DNA of 64,000 bases from Rubrivivax sp. (GCA_016790225.1 JAEUOZ010000012.1:45667-109666), one strand, 5' to 3'. Positions 45,206-54,499 are shown, numbered from the stretch's first letter. Notes: generated by a model from the sequence alone, not told the origin. Program-made: numbers and translations.

Positions 45206-46903
45206 ATGGCCAGCGGTCGATTCCACGTTTTCCAGCCACGCCTGAAGACGGCGCTGCAGGGATATGACCGCCGTCGGTTTCTGGGCGATGTCGGCGCCGG
45301 GGTCACCGTGGGCATCGTGGCCCTGCCACTGGCCATGGCCTTTGCCATCGCCTCGGGCGTCAAGCCGGAAGCGGGCCTCTTCACCGCCATCATCGCCGGC
45401 TTCCTGATTTCGGCGCTCGGCGGCTCGCACGTGCAGATCGGCGGCCCGGCGGGCGCCTTCATCGTCATCGTCTACGGCATCGTGGAGCGCTACGGGCTGC
45501 CGAACCTGATCATCTCCACCTGTCTGGCCGGCCTGCTGCTGATGCTGATGGGCTGGCTGAAGCTGGGCGCGCTGGTGCGCTATATCCCGGTGTCCATCGT
45601 CATCGGCTTCACCAACGGCATCGCCGTGCTGATCGGGCTCTCGCAGATCAAGGATCTGCTGGGCCTGCAGATCGAGAAGCTGCCGGCCGACTTCTTCACG
45701 CAGATCGCCGTGCTGGCGCAGCACCTGCACACGCTGAATGTCACGGCCCTGATCGTCGGCCTGGCCTGCCTTGCCGTGGTGGTGCTGTGGCCCAAGTCCT
45801 ACACCATGCCCACGGCACCCAGCGGCATGCTGCAGCGCATTCGTCGCGCGGCGGCGCACCTGCCGGGCACGATCGTCGCGCTCGGCGCCGCCACGGTAGC
45901 CACCTGGGCCTTCAGCCTGCCGGTGGACACCATCGGCTCGCGCTTCGGCGGCATTCCCAGCTCCCTGCCCGCCTTTGCCTGGCCCGATTTCAGCTGGGCG
46001 ACGGCCAAGCAGCTGGTCATCCCCACGCTCACCATCGCGCTGCTGGGTGCCATCGAGTCCCTGCTGTGCGCGCGGGTGGCCGACAACATGACCGACCTGC
46101 CCCGCCATGATCCCAACCAGGAGCTGATGGCGCAGGGCGTGGCCAACCTGGTCACGCCGCTGTTCGGCGGCATCCCGGCCACGGGCACGATCGCACGCAC
46201 CGTGACCAACGTGCGTGCCGGCGGCAGCAGCCCGGTGGCCGGCATCGTGCATGCGCTCACGCTGCTGCTGGTGGTGCTGGTCGCCGCGCCGCTGGCGGTG
46301 CACATCCCCTTGGCCGCATTGGCCGGCATCCTGATGTTCGTGGCCTGGAACATGGGTGAATGGCGCGAGTTTGCGCACGCCAGCAAGTTCAATTTCACCT
46401 ACCGCATCATCCTGATCGGCACTTTCGTGCTGACCGTGGTGTTCGACCTCACCGTGGCCGTGGAAGTGGGCCTGATCCTCGCCTGCGTCTTCTTCATCTG
46501 GCGCATGGGCCAGCTCTTCTCCGTGCGCGACCTGCTCAGTGCCCAGCTGCCGCCGGGCGTACAGGGCTTCGAGATCTTCGGCTCGCTGTTCTTCGGCGCC
46601 GTGGGCGAGATCGAGGCGCTGCCTCAGCGCATCCGGCCCGAGACACGCGCCGTGGTGCTGGAAATGCATCGCCTGATCTCCATGGATACCTCGGGCCTGG
46701 ATGCGCTGGCGCAGCTGCACAAGGAACTGAAGAAACGCGGTGTCGCGCTGATCCTGGCCAATGTGACCGAGCAGCCGCTCTCGCTGATCCAGCGCTCGGG
46801 CTTCGAGAGCGAGCTGGGCAGCGAGAACATCGTGCCCAGCATGGCCTCCCTGGCGGAGCTGGAAGCCGACGCCGCCAAGGCGGCCGCCGCGCCCGGACCC
46901 TGA
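45206..46903 (+). CDS. SulP/SLC26-family anion transporter
   Basis: Inner-membrane transporter of 565 residues with about 10-12 membrane segments, starting with the family pattern DVGAGVTVGIVALPLAMAFA and including GGPAGAFIVIVYGI and VPVSIVIGFTNGIAV-like segments. The C-terminal cytoplasmic STAS domain (about 440-545) has AVVLEMHRLISMDTSGLDAL. Substrates of bacterial SulP proteins include sulfate, bicarbonate and dicarboxylates; the sequence does not settle which. I use the ATG at 45206 as the frame upstream to 45173 overlaps nothing and is not conserved-looking. Confidence 0.92.
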   Translation: MASGRFHVFQPRLKTALQGYDRRRFLGDVGAGVTVGIVALPLAMAFAIASGVKPEAGLFTAIIAGFLISALGGSHVQIGGPAGAFIVIVYGIVERYGLPNLIISTCLAGLLLMLMGWLKLGALVRYIPVSIVIGFTNGIAVLIGLSQIKDLLGLQIEKLPADFFTQIAVLAQHLHTLNVTALIVGLACLAVVVLWPKSYTMPTAPSGMLQRIRRAAAHLPGTIVALGAATVATWAFSLPVDTIGSRFGGIPSSLPAFAWPDFSWATAKQLVIPTLTIALLGAIESLLCARVADNMTDLPRHDPNQELMAQGVANLVTPLFGGIPATGTIARTVTNVRAGGSSPVAGIVHALTLLLVVLVAAPLAVHIPLAALAGILMFVAWNMGEWREFAHASKFNFTYRIILIGTFVLTVVFDLTVAVEVGLILACVFFIWRMGQLFSVRDLLSAQLPPGVQGFEIFGSLFFGAVGEIEALPQRIRPETRAVVLEMHRLISMDTSGLDALAQLHKELKKRGVALILANVTEQPLSLIQRSGFESELGSENIVPSMASLAELEADAAKAAAAPGP

Positions 46904-46909
46904 TCGCGA

Positions 46910-47440
46910 TCAGTTGCCGCCCGGCTGGCTCTGGCGCGGATCCAGCGTCGTGGCGGTGGACAGCACGCGGCCGGCTTCATCGAAGCTCACGCCGAAAATC
47001 CGGGCTTCCTGCCCTTCGCGAAAGCGCCACTCCAGCAGCGTCTCCTTTTTCAGGTCGAAGCGCCGCTCCTGCGCAAAGGGCCCCAGGCGCTGGATGACCT
47101 CGTCACGCGTCATGCCAGGCTGGATGCGCGAGAAGTTGTCGGCGTTGAGCAGCTGACGCAGCGACTTCAGCTTGCCGTCAGCGCCAATCACCATCACGTA
47201 GTTGGCATAGCCCTCCGGCTGGCGTGGGTAGTCCAGGGTGCGTGTGCCGTCGGCCGCGATGGTGACCGTCTTGGGCTCGCCGAAGAGGCGCCTGACGTCC
47301 GCTTCGGTGGACACGTCCTCCACGAGTTTTTCGGCGCGCTGCGGATCGCAGGCCGTCAAGGCCATGACCAGGGCAGCGGCAAGCGCCCCGGCGCCCAGTC
47401 TCCTCCAGGCCCGCTGTCTGCGGGCGAGCAAGTCGTCCAT
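46910..47440 (-). CDS. BamE/OmlA-like (SmpA) lipoprotein
   Basis: A 176-residue predicted lipoprotein from the ATG at 47440. The signal sequence (RLGAGALAAALVMALTAC) ends in the lipobox Cys. Two copies of the SmpA/OmlA fold appear: VSTEADVRRLFGEPKTV with TLDYPRQPEGYANY, and IQPGMTRDEVIQRLGPFA with LEWRF. BamE-type proteins assist beta-barrel assembly, but this is a paralogue of the SmpA class rather than certain BamE, which is usually near 120 residues. It is convergent with the SulP gene and divergent from the DUF3460 gene. Confidence 0.82.
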   Translation of the reverse strand: MDDLLARRQRAWRRLGAGALAAALVMALTACDPQRAEKLVEDVSTEADVRRLFGEPKTVTIAADGTRTLDYPRQPEGYANYVMVIGADGKLKSLRQLLNADNFSRIQPGMTRDEVIQRLGPFAQERRFDLKKETLLEWRFREGQEARIFGVSFDEAGRVLSTATTLDPRQSQPGGN

Positions 47441-47490
47441 GAAGACCCCCAACGTAAAATGGCGGAATTCATTCTTGCATCGACCGCGCC

Positions 47491-47691
47491 ATGCCTCTGC
47501 TCTGGAAGCCGTACACCTCCGACGTCACGCAGTTCATCGAGCAGCTGAAGGCCCAGCGCCCCACGCTGGAAGAAGAGCAGCGCCGCGGCCGCGCCCTGCT
47601 GTGGGATCGCCCGGTCGATCTGGACGCACAAGACCAGTGGGAGGATGCCAAGGTGCCCCAGCAGCCCTACGTCTACCAGACCAAGGTCTGA
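47491..47691 (+). CDS. DUF3460 protein
   Basis: A 66-residue cytoplasmic protein of the beta-proteobacterial DUF3460 family: WKPYTSDVTQFIEQLK, then a charged helix LEEEQRRGRALLWDRPVDL ending QPYVYQTKV. The function is unknown. It is followed by scpA 37 bases later (or overlapped if a further-upstream ScpA start is used), an arrangement conserved in Burkholderiales. Confidence 0.9.
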   Translation: MPLLWKPYTSDVTQFIEQLKAQRPTLEEEQRRGRALLWDRPVDLDAQDQWEDAKVPQQPYVYQTKV

Positions 47692-47728
47692 TCGGTGTCG
47701 ATCCGCGCACCGGGCCTGGGCTTCTGAC

Positions 47729-48592
47729 TTGAGTTCGGATCCGCGCATCCCGCAGGCTGCCCTGGGCGAGCTCCCGCCCGGCCCGGCTGACAGCCTGCCG
47801 CCCACGGTGGACGAGGTGGCGCGAGCGCGCCTCTACGGCGAGCCGCTGTTCAAGCTGCCGCAGGATCTGTACATCCCGCCCGATGCGCTGGAAGTCTTCC
47901 TGGAGGCCTTCGAAGGCCCGCTCGACCTGCTGCTGTACCTGATCCGCAAGCAGAACTTCAATGTGCTGGACATCCCGATGGCCTCGGTGACGCGCCAGTA
48001 CCTGGACTACATCAACCAGATCCGCCAGCGCAATCTGGAGCTGGCCGCCGAGTACCTGCTGATGGCAGCCATGCTCATCGAGATCAAGTCGCGCATGCTG
48101 CTGCCGCCGCGCAAGTCCGAAGACGGCAAGGAGCCCGAGGATCCGCGGGCGGAGCTCGTGCGCCGCCTCCTGGAGTACGAGCGCATGAAGAGCGCGGCAG
48201 CGCGCCTGGATGCCCTGCCGGTGCTGGGACGGGATTTCCTGCGCGCGCAGATCACCATCGAACAGAGTCTGCAGCCCCGGTTTCCGGACGTGGATGTCCA
48301 GGATCTGCGCGCTGCCTGGGCCGACATCGTGCGCCGCGCGCGTCTCACGCAGCATCACCGCATCACGCGCGAACAGCTCTCGGTGCGCGAATACATGAGC
48401 CAGGTGCTGCGGCGGCTCCAGGGCCGGCGCTTCGTGGAGTTCCACGAGCTGTTCGACACCGGCCGAGGCGTGCCGGTGCTGGTGGTGACCTTCATCGCGA
48501 TGCTCGAACTGAGCCGCGAGCACCTGATCGAACTGACGCAGGCCGAGGCCTTTGCGCCGATCTACGTGCGGCTGGCCTATACGCCGAACTGA
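47729..48592 (+). CDS. scpA: Segregation and condensation protein A
   Basis: Kleisin-type partner of SMC in chromosome condensation, 287 residues. The kleisin N-terminal pattern FEGPLDLLLYLIRKQNFNVLDIP and AAEYLLMAAMLIEIKSRMLLP are typical; the C-terminal winged helix includes FHELFDTGRG and VVTFIAMLELSR. I choose a TTG at 47729, which gives an N-terminal leader similar to relatives (VARARLYGEPLFKLPQDLYI follows); the next possible start, an ATG at 47645, would overlap DUF3460 by 47 bases. scpB is not adjacent. Confidence 0.92.
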   Translation: MSSDPRIPQAALGELPPGPADSLPPTVDEVARARLYGEPLFKLPQDLYIPPDALEVFLEAFEGPLDLLLYLIRKQNFNVLDIPMASVTRQYLDYINQIRQRNLELAAEYLLMAAMLIEIKSRMLLPPRKSEDGKEPEDPRAELVRRLLEYERMKSAAARLDALPVLGRDFLRAQITIEQSLQPRFPDVDVQDLRAAWADIVRRARLTQHHRITREQLSVREYMSQVLRRLQGRRFVEFHELFDTGRGVPVLVVTFIAMLELSREHLIELTQAEAFAPIYVRLAYTPN

Positions 48593-48638
48593 GCGACCGA
48601 TGCCGCGCCTGCCGGCTGCGGCATCCGCAGGCCTGACC

Positions 48639-49370
48639 TTACTGCAGGCCGCGCCTGGCGCCGCCGTGGCTGAGCTGCGTCACCGCCAGCACGGCCTGCG
48701 TGCGCGAGGTGACATTCAAGGAGCGCAGCACGGCAGCCACGTGATCCTTGATGGTTTCGACCGAGAGATTGAGCTCGCGGGCGATCAGCTTGTTCGGCTT
48801 GCCGTGCAGCAGGAGCATCAGGACGTCGGTCTGGCGCGGCGTGAGGCCCAGACGCGCGATGATCTGTGGCGAGGGCACCTGCACGTTGAAGGCCGGCATG
48901 CCACCGCCGAAATCCACCGACACCGGCGCCGGGCGCGCCGCTTCGGCCGCCGCCTCGGCGCGCGCGCTATGCAGCAGTTGCATCATGTCGTCCGGCAGAT
49001 GGATGCCGCCGCTCATCACCGTGTTCAAGGCCTGCAGGATCTCCGCCTGACTGGAACGTTTGTGCACATAGGCCATCGCACCGCCATCGATCGCACGGAT
49101 GAGATCGCGGCCGTCATCGCTGCCGGTCACCACCATCACGGGCAGGCGGGGCCGCTGGGCACGGATGTCACGCAGGACACCAAAGCCATCGCTAACGCCC
49201 AACTTCAGATCCAGCAGGACCGCATCCAGGTCCTCGTTCCGGGCCAGCGCATCGCGCGCATCGCCCGGCGTTCCGGCCTCGATGGCAAGCACCTCGCTAC
49301 CCAGGGTCTGGACCACCGCCTTCAGCGCAGAGCGCATCAGCGGATGATCGTCAATCAATAAGAACTTCAC
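48639..49370 (-). CDS. LuxR/NarL-family response regulator
   Basis: A 243-residue regulator beginning at a GTG that has GGAGG 7 bases upstream. The receiver domain has the acidic pair in LLIDDHPLM, phospho-Asp in AVLLDLKLGVSDGFG and signalling Lys in YVHKRSSQAE; an unusually long Ala/Pro linker (about residues 145-175) leads to a LuxR helix-turn-helix (GLTPRQTDVLMLLLHGKPN, LNLSVETIKDHVAAVL). No histidine kinase is nearby, so it is an orphan. Confidence 0.93.
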   Translation of the reverse strand: MKFLLIDDHPLMRSALKAVVQTLGSEVLAIEAGTPGDARDALARNEDLDAVLLDLKLGVSDGFGVLRDIRAQRPRLPVMVVTGSDDGRDLIRAIDGGAMAYVHKRSSQAEILQALNTVMSGGIHLPDDMMQLLHSARAEAAAEAARPAPVSVDFGGGMPAFNVQVPSPQIIARLGLTPRQTDVLMLLLHGKPNKLIARELNLSVETIKDHVAAVLRSLNVTSRTQAVLAVTQLSHGGARRGLQ

Positions 49371-49431
49371 CGCGCAACCTCCAGCGATGAAATCCTAGCC
49401 CTGGGGAATGCCGCCCGGGGGCGGCGCCCCC

Positions 49432-49887
49432 TCAAGTGAATAGCCGTGAAACGGTGTGCGCCACGCAGGCAGGGCGTACAGAGCCCCCAAGCTCAAGGAT
49501 GGCTTCCGTGCCCAGCTGGGCGCCGCCTTCCAGGGGCTCGAAAGACAGCAGGCGGAAGCGAGCGCGCAAGCGGCTGCCCACTTTCACCGGTTCGATGAAG
49601 CGGACCCGATTGAGTCCGTAGTTGATGCCCATGCGCACATCCGCCACCTCGAAGGCCGCGTCCTTCAGCGCCGGTATCAGCGAGAGCGTGAGAAACCCGT
49701 GCGCGATGGTGCTGCCGAACGGTCCAGTTGCGGCGCGCTGCGGGTCCACATGGATCCACTGCGCGTCACCGGTGGCCCGCGCAAACGCATCGATGCGCGC
49801 CTGGTCGATCTCGATCCAGTCGCTCACGCCGATCTCCGCCTCCACCAGGGCCGCGAGGTCCATCAGCCGGGCATGACATGTCTTCAT
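49432..49887 (-). CDS. MaoC-like (R)-enoyl-CoA hydratase
   Basis: A 151-residue single hot-dog protein. The catalytic hydratase segment appears as RIDAFARATGDAQWIHVDPQRA (Asp and His) followed by FGSTIAHGFLTLSLIPAL. Family enzymes hydrate trans-2-enoyl-CoA, sometimes supplying PHA synthesis. Its ATG overlaps the ParA gene's stop (ATGA), so translation is coupled; a second in-frame ATG is 8 codons later. No PHA genes adjoin. Confidence 0.9.
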   Translation of the reverse strand: MKTCHARLMDLAALVEAEIGVSDWIEIDQARIDAFARATGDAQWIHVDPQRAATGPFGSTIAHGFLTLSLIPALKDAAFEVADVRMGINYGLNRVRFIEPVKVGSRLRARFRLLSFEPLEGGAQLGTEAILELGGSVRPACVAHTVSRLFT

Positions 49888-50516
49888 TGCAGCACCCATT
49901 GCGCCAGTGGCAGCCATTGCTCCAGATCGCGTTCCACGCGCGAGGGCGTGACGTCCCACACCGTCAGGCCGTGCGCGGCCAGGTGCACATAGTTCTGGGT
50001 GTCACGCAACTGCGCCACAAGCGGCAGCTTCACGGTCGCCAGGTACTGCTGAAGTCGATCGTTGGCGATCGTGTTCTCGCGCACGCGCATGGCCACCAGA
50101 CCGATGGCGATGGCCTGCGCGCGCGGATGCGCCAGCAGCTGTTCGATGAAGGCATGCGTGGCCTGGATGTCGAACAGGCTCGGCTGAACCGGCACCAGCA
50201 GGCGATCGGCCAGTTGCAGGACCACATCCAGGCGCCGATCCGACAAGCCGGCCGGCGTGTCCAGCACCACGTGCGTGGTGCCCTTGGGCGGCCTCAGCAC
50301 CTGCGGGTTGGGGCCCGGCGCGGCCGGCAGATCCCAGCTCTGGATGCCCGGCAGGCCGGGCGGACGCAGCGCCAGCCATTGGCGGGAAGACTGCTGCTGA
50401 TCCACATCGCCCAGCATCACCGCGTGGCCACGGCGCGCCAGCAGGCCCGCCAGGTTGGTGGCCAGCGTGCTCTTGCCACAGCCCCCCTTGGGGTTGGCCA
50501 CCACGATGACAGGCAT
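49884..50516 (-). CDS. ParA-like ATPase (orphan, MaoC-coupled)
   Basis: A 210-residue ParA-family ATPase: deviant Walker A ANPKGGCGKSTLATNLAG at the start, GDVDQQQSSRQWL in place of the DxDxQ motif and Walker B-like VVLDTPAGLSD. AGGAG lies 8 bases before the ATG at 50516. There is no ParB partner. Short ParAs of this type are common stand-alone genes in beta-proteobacteria; some act in positioning of cytoplasmic or chemotaxis complexes. The link to MaoC is only by overlap. Confidence 0.88.
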   Translation of the reverse strand: MPVIVVANPKGGCGKSTLATNLAGLLARRGHAVMLGDVDQQQSSRQWLALRPPGLPGIQSWDLPAAPGPNPQVLRPPKGTTHVVLDTPAGLSDRRLDVVLQLADRLLVPVQPSLFDIQATHAFIEQLLAHPRAQAIAIGLVAMRVRENTIANDRLQQYLATVKLPLVAQLRDTQNYVHLAAHGLTVWDVTPSRVERDLEQWLPLAQWVLQ

Positions 50517-50617
50517 GTGTTGATCTCCTGGCCCGGCAGCCGGCAGAAACCCGGCCTTCTCTGCGCTATGGTAGCGAGACCGCCGTTCTGCCCGCCCCGC
50601 GCCGGCCCGCCTTCCTC

Positions 50618-51229
50618 ATGAGCGAGATCCTCGTCATCGCTGCCCACCCGCAGCTGCACCACTCGCGCGTCAACGCCGCGTTGATGGCCGCGGCGCAGCG
50701 CGCGGCCCCGGGCCGCGTGGACGTCTGCGACCTGTACGCGGCGTACCCCGACTACTTCATCGATGTCCCGCGAGAGCAGGAGCGACTGTCCCGTGCGCGC
50801 CTGGTGGTGTGGCAGCACCCGGTGCACTGGTACTCGATGCCGGCGCTGATGAAGCTCTGGCTGGACGAGGTCTTCAGCTTCGGCTGGGCCTATGGCCCGG
50901 GCGGGACGGCCCTGCGGGGCAAGGACCTGTGGCTGGCGCTGTCCACCGGCGGTGCGGCCGAGAGCTATCAACCGAACGGCCACAACCGCCACTTCTTCGA
51001 TGCCTTCCTGCCACCCTATGAGCAGACGGCTGCGCTGGCAGGCCTTCGCCTGCTGCCGCCCCTGGTGCTGCACGGCGCGCACCGCGTGAGCGAAGCCGAA
51101 TTGGCCGATCATGCCGCCGTGTTTGCAGAGCGCCTGCGCAGCTACCCGAGCTGGCCGGAGCTGGCCGAGATCGAATCCGATGCGGCCTGCGTGGTGCCGG
51201 CCGACGCCCGCCCGATGCCGGCAGCCTGA
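50618..51229 (+). CDS. KefF/KefG-like NAD(P)H quinone oxidoreductase
   Basis: A 203-residue flavodoxin-fold oxidoreductase resembling the ancillary subunit of Kef K+ efflux systems (KefF/KefG, MdaB family). Motifs are VIAAHPQLHHSRVNAAL, VVWQHPVHWYSMPALMKLWLDEVF and GKDLWLALSTGGAAESY. It precedes the KefC-like gene by 12 bases; in E. coli the ancillary protein is needed for full channel activity. Confidence 0.92.
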   Translation: MSEILVIAAHPQLHHSRVNAALMAAAQRAAPGRVDVCDLYAAYPDYFIDVPREQERLSRARLVVWQHPVHWYSMPALMKLWLDEVFSFGWAYGPGGTALRGKDLWLALSTGGAAESYQPNGHNRHFFDAFLPPYEQTAALAGLRLLPPLVLHGAHRVSEAELADHAAVFAERLRSYPSWPELAEIESDAACVVPADARPMPAA

Positions 51230-51241
51230 GCGGGAACCCCC

Positions 51242-53095
51242 ATGGAACATTCGAGCGGCTGGCTGCACAGCAGCCTGATCTACCTCGCCGCCGCGGTGGT
51301 GGCCGTGCCTTTGTCGCGCCTGCTGGGGCTGGGATCGATCATCGGCTACCTGGCAGCCGGCATTGCCATCGGCCCCTGGGGCCTGAAGCTGGTGACGGAT
51401 CCGCAGGCCATCCTCAGCTTCGCCGAATTCGGCGTCGTGCTGATGCTGTTTCTGGTGGGGCTGGAGCTGGAGCCGCGCCGGCTCTGGGCGATGAGGCGGC
51501 CCATCTTCGGCTGGGGCAGCTTCCAGCTGCTGGGCTCCACGCTGCTGCTGGCCGGAGTGGGCATCGCCTTCGGTGCGGACTGGCGGCTGGCGCTGGTGGG
51601 CGGGCTGGCGCTGGCGATGAGTTCCACGGCCATCGGCCTGGGCGTGCTGGCCGAGCGCAACCTGCTGGCCACCTCCTCCGGCCAGGGCGTGCTCAGCGTT
51701 TCGCTGTTCCAGGACATCGCGGCCATTCCGATCCTGGCCTTCATCCCTTTGCTGGTGGCCGGCGGTGGCACCGGTGCCGCCGCGGGCGGCCACTGGCAGG
51801 AAGCCGCCAAGGCCGTGGGCGTGATCGCGGCCATCATCCTGGGCGGGCGCCTGCTGCTGCGGCCGGCGCTGCGCTGGATCGCACGCAGCCGCACCCCGGA
51901 GATCTTCACCGCGGCATCGCTGCTGCTGGTGGTTGCCACCGCGGCGCTGATGCACAGTGTGGGGCTTTCGATGGCCCTGGGCGCGTTCCTGGCGGGCGTG
52001 CTGCTGGCCGAGAGCGAATACCGCCGCGAGCTGGAGACCGATCTCGAGCCGTTCAAGGGCCTGCTGCTGGGCCTGTTCTTCATCGCCGTGGGCATGGGCA
52101 TCGACTTCGCCGTGGTCCGGGCCAGCCCGGGCCTGGTGGCGGCTCTGGTGCTGGGTTTTCTGCTCGTCAAGATGGTGCTGCTCGTGGCGATGGCGCGCTG
52201 GATGCCGCAGCCCTTGATGGAGCGGCCGGTCTTCGTGATCCTGCTCGCGCAGGGCGGCGAGTTCGGCTTCGTGGTGCTGCAGGCGGCGCAGGGCGCCGCG
52301 GTGATCGATGCGCAGGCGGCATCGCTGCTGGTGGCGAGCATCGCGCTGTCGATGCTGCTGACGCCCCTGCTGCTGGTGGCCACCGATCGTTTCATCGCGC
52401 CGCGCCTGCGCGAGCGCGGCGCAACGAAGCTGGCCGAAATCGACGAGCCGCAGCAGGCGCCGATCATCATCTGCGGCTTCGGGCGCTACGGCCAGATCAT
52501 CGGCCGGCTGCTCAGCGCCAACGGCCTGTCGGCCACGGTGCTCGATCACGACGCCGAGCAGGTGGCCGGCGTGCGCCGCTTCGGCTGGCAGGCCTTCTAC
52601 GGCGATGCCACGCGCCTGGATCTGCTGCGTGTGGCCGGCGCCGAGAAGGCACGTGTCATCGTGGTGGCGATCGACAACGTCGACCAGAGCCTGGAGGTGG
52701 TCGATCTGGTGCAGACCAACTTTCCGCAGGCCACGCTGGTGGCGCGGGCGCGCAACGCCCAGCACTGGTATGGCCTGCATGCCCGCCAGGTGCGCTTCAT
52801 CGAGCGCGAGACGCTGGATTCCGCGCTGATGAGCGGACGCAGCGTGCTGGAGCTGATGGGCTGGCAGCCCCATGCCGCGCGCCAGCAGGCCTTTCGTTTC
52901 CGTCAGCACAGCATCGAGCTGATGACGCAGCTGGCGCCGCACCGGGAGGATGAAAACCGCTTCATCGCGCTTTCCAAGCAGGGCCGCGCGCAACTGGAGG
53001 AGCTCTGGGACCGCGAACGCCAGGAACAGGCGAGCGCGCGCCGCAACCAGCGCAGCGGCTGGCAACCGGAGGCCACGGACGAGCCAGATGTCTGA
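51242..53095 (+). CDS. kefC: Glutathione-regulated K+/H+ antiporter KefC-like (CPA2)
   Basis: A 617-residue potassium-proton antiporter. About 12 membrane segments come first (GSIIGYLAAGIAIGPWGL, LMLFLVGLELEPRRLWAM, ALAMSSTAIGLGVLAERN), then a C-terminal KTN/TrkA-N Rossmann domain with IIICGFGRYGQIIGRLL and ARVIVVAIDNVDQS. This binds glutathione or its adducts and NADH in E. coli KefC, opening the channel under electrophile stress. Coupled to the KefF-like gene. The antiporter is far from kdsD, unlike the layout in many relatives. Confidence 0.93.
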   Translation: MEHSSGWLHSSLIYLAAAVVAVPLSRLLGLGSIIGYLAAGIAIGPWGLKLVTDPQAILSFAEFGVVLMLFLVGLELEPRRLWAMRRPIFGWGSFQLLGSTLLLAGVGIAFGADWRLALVGGLALAMSSTAIGLGVLAERNLLATSSGQGVLSVSLFQDIAAIPILAFIPLLVAGGGTGAAAGGHWQEAAKAVGVIAAIILGGRLLLRPALRWIARSRTPEIFTAASLLLVVATAALMHSVGLSMALGAFLAGVLLAESEYRRELETDLEPFKGLLLGLFFIAVGMGIDFAVVRASPGLVAALVLGFLLVKMVLLVAMARWMPQPLMERPVFVILLAQGGEFGFVVLQAAQGAAVIDAQAASLLVASIALSMLLTPLLLVATDRFIAPRLRERGATKLAEIDEPQQAPIIICGFGRYGQIIGRLLSANGLSATVLDHDAEQVAGVRRFGWQAFYGDATRLDLLRVAGAEKARVIVVAIDNVDQSLEVVDLVQTNFPQATLVARARNAQHWYGLHARQVRFIERETLDSALMSGRSVLELMGWQPHAARQQAFRFRQHSIELMTQLAPHREDENRFIALSKQGRAQLEELWDRERQEQASARRNQRSGWQPEATDEPDV

Positions 53096-53121
53096 GAGCC
53101 GCTGGCGGCAGCCGCGCCGCC

Positions 53122-53901
53122 TCAGCGCAGCCCGTCCCACAGCAGCTTCACGCCGGTGAGCGCCATGCAGGCGTAGGCCAGGCGATAGAACCAGGTGCTG
53201 TCCATGCGGCGCAGTGCGCGCACGCCGATCCACACGCCCAGCGGCGCCAGCGGCAGCAGGACCAGCGAGGTGAGCCCGTTGCGCAGATCGATCAGCCCCA
53301 GCGTCGCGTACGGCAGCACCTTGGACGCATTGATCGCCGCAAAGAAGACCGCACTGGTGCCCGCCATGATGCGGGGATCCAGCCGCATCGGCAGCAGGTA
53401 GGCGGAGATCGGCGGGCCGCCGGCGTGCGCGATGAAGCTGGTGAAGCCCGAGACCAGCGCCAGCAGGCGCCCGACCCAGGCCGGCGCCACCGATCCCTCG
53501 GCGCGCGGCGCAAACAGCAGGCGCTGCAGCAGGAAAAGCAGCGTCAGCGCGCCGACCAGCGCGGACAGCGCCTGGGTCGAGATCAGGCCGAAGAACAGCC
53601 AGCCCAGCACGATGCCCGCCAGCCCGGGCAGGATCAGGATGCGCAGCAGCGCCGCATCGCGCTCGCGCCACAGCTGCTGCAGGCCGGTGATGTCCGCCGC
53701 CATCAGGATCGGCAGCGTGATGGCGGCCGCCTGCGGCACGCTGATGCTCAAGGCCATCAAGGGCACGGCAAGGGTGCCGATGCCGCCGGCAAAGCCGCTC
53801 TTGGACAACCCGATCAGCAGCGCCGCCGGCACGGCCACCGCCCAGAAGGCGGGGTCGGTGATGATCGGCCAGGTCTCAGGCAAGCCGGCACGCCTGATCA
53901 A
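53122..53901 (-). CDS. TauE/SafE-family sulfite/sulfonate exporter
   Basis: A 259-residue inner-membrane protein with about 7-8 hydrophobic segments, of the TauE/SafE/YfcA family (motifs LLIGLSKSGFAGGIGTLAVPL and VSGFTSFIAHAGGPPISAYLL). Substrates of characterised members include sulfoacetate and sulfite-type organosulfur compounds. Its start lies within the last 26 bases of the nitroreductase gene on the same strand; a later start (for example a TTG about 18 bases in) would remove this overlap. Confidence 0.9.
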   Translation of the reverse strand: MIRRAGLPETWPIITDPAFWAVAVPAALLIGLSKSGFAGGIGTLAVPLMALSISVPQAAAITLPILMAADITGLQQLWRERDAALLRILILPGLAGIVLGWLFFGLISTQALSALVGALTLLFLLQRLLFAPRAEGSVAPAWVGRLLALVSGFTSFIAHAGGPPISAYLLPMRLDPRIMAGTSAVFFAAINASKVLPYATLGLIDLRNGLTSLVLLPLAPLGVWIGVRALRRMDSTWFYRLAYACMALTGVKLLWDGLR

Positions 53902-54451
53902 ACGTCAAGCGCGGGTGCCGGGGCATCAGGCTGGCCGGATTGCCATGCCCCAGCGTGCAAACGAAGTTGGTCATCACTGCGGTGCCGGCCCAGAAGGCCT
54001 GGTCCAGACGTGCAGCGTCGAAGCCGCTCATCGGGCCGCAATCCAGGCCCAGCGCGCGCGCCGCCAGGATCAGGTAGCCGCCCTGCAGGCTGCTGTTGCG
54101 AAACGCCGTGCTGCGCGTCAGCTCCTCCTTGCCGGCAAACCAGCTGCGCGCATCGGTGTGCGCAAAGAGCTGCGGCAGGTGATCGGCAAAGGCCAGGTCC
54201 ATGCCGATGATCACCGTCACCGGTGCCTCGATCACCTTCTGGCGGTTGCCGGGGTTCATGCACTCGAGCAACTGCGCCTTCGCCTGCGGCGAGCGCACGA
54301 AGCACAGGCGCGCGGGCGAACAGTTGGCCGAGGTCGGCCCCCACTTCATCAGTTCGTACAGCTGATGCAGGGTGTCGTCGGAGACGGGCGTGTCGAGGTA
54401 GCCGTTCTGGCTGCGGGCTTCGGTGAAGAGCTGTTCGAGGGTGATGGACAT
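53876..54451 (-). CDS. Malonic semialdehyde reductase/nitroreductase (RutE/HadB-like)
   Basis: A 191-residue FMN-dependent nitroreductase of the RutE family. It opens with LEQLFTEARSQNGYL and has YELMKWGPTSANCSPARLCF, RSTAFRNSSLQGGYLILAAR and FWAGTAVMTNFVCTLGHG. RutE reduces malonic semialdehyde in pyrimidine breakdown, but no other rut gene is nearby. The ATG at 54451 is used; the frame extends far upstream without family similarity. Confidence 0.92.
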   Translation of the reverse strand: MSITLEQLFTEARSQNGYLDTPVSDDTLHQLYELMKWGPTSANCSPARLCFVRSPQAKAQLLECMNPGNRQKVIEAPVTVIIGMDLAFADHLPQLFAHTDARSWFAGKEELTRSTAFRNSSLQGGYLILAARALGLDCGPMSGFDAARLDQAFWAGTAVMTNFVCTLGHGNPASLMPRHPRLTFDQACRLA

Positions 54452-54499
54452 GCGCGGGGCCGTGGGCGGTGGGCGGTGGCGGAAGCGGACAATTGTGGA

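Noticed and set aside
53876..53901. Gene fusion between the nitroreductase and the exporter
   Set aside because: The genes are in different frames and overlap by 26 bases; a later start for the exporter explains it.
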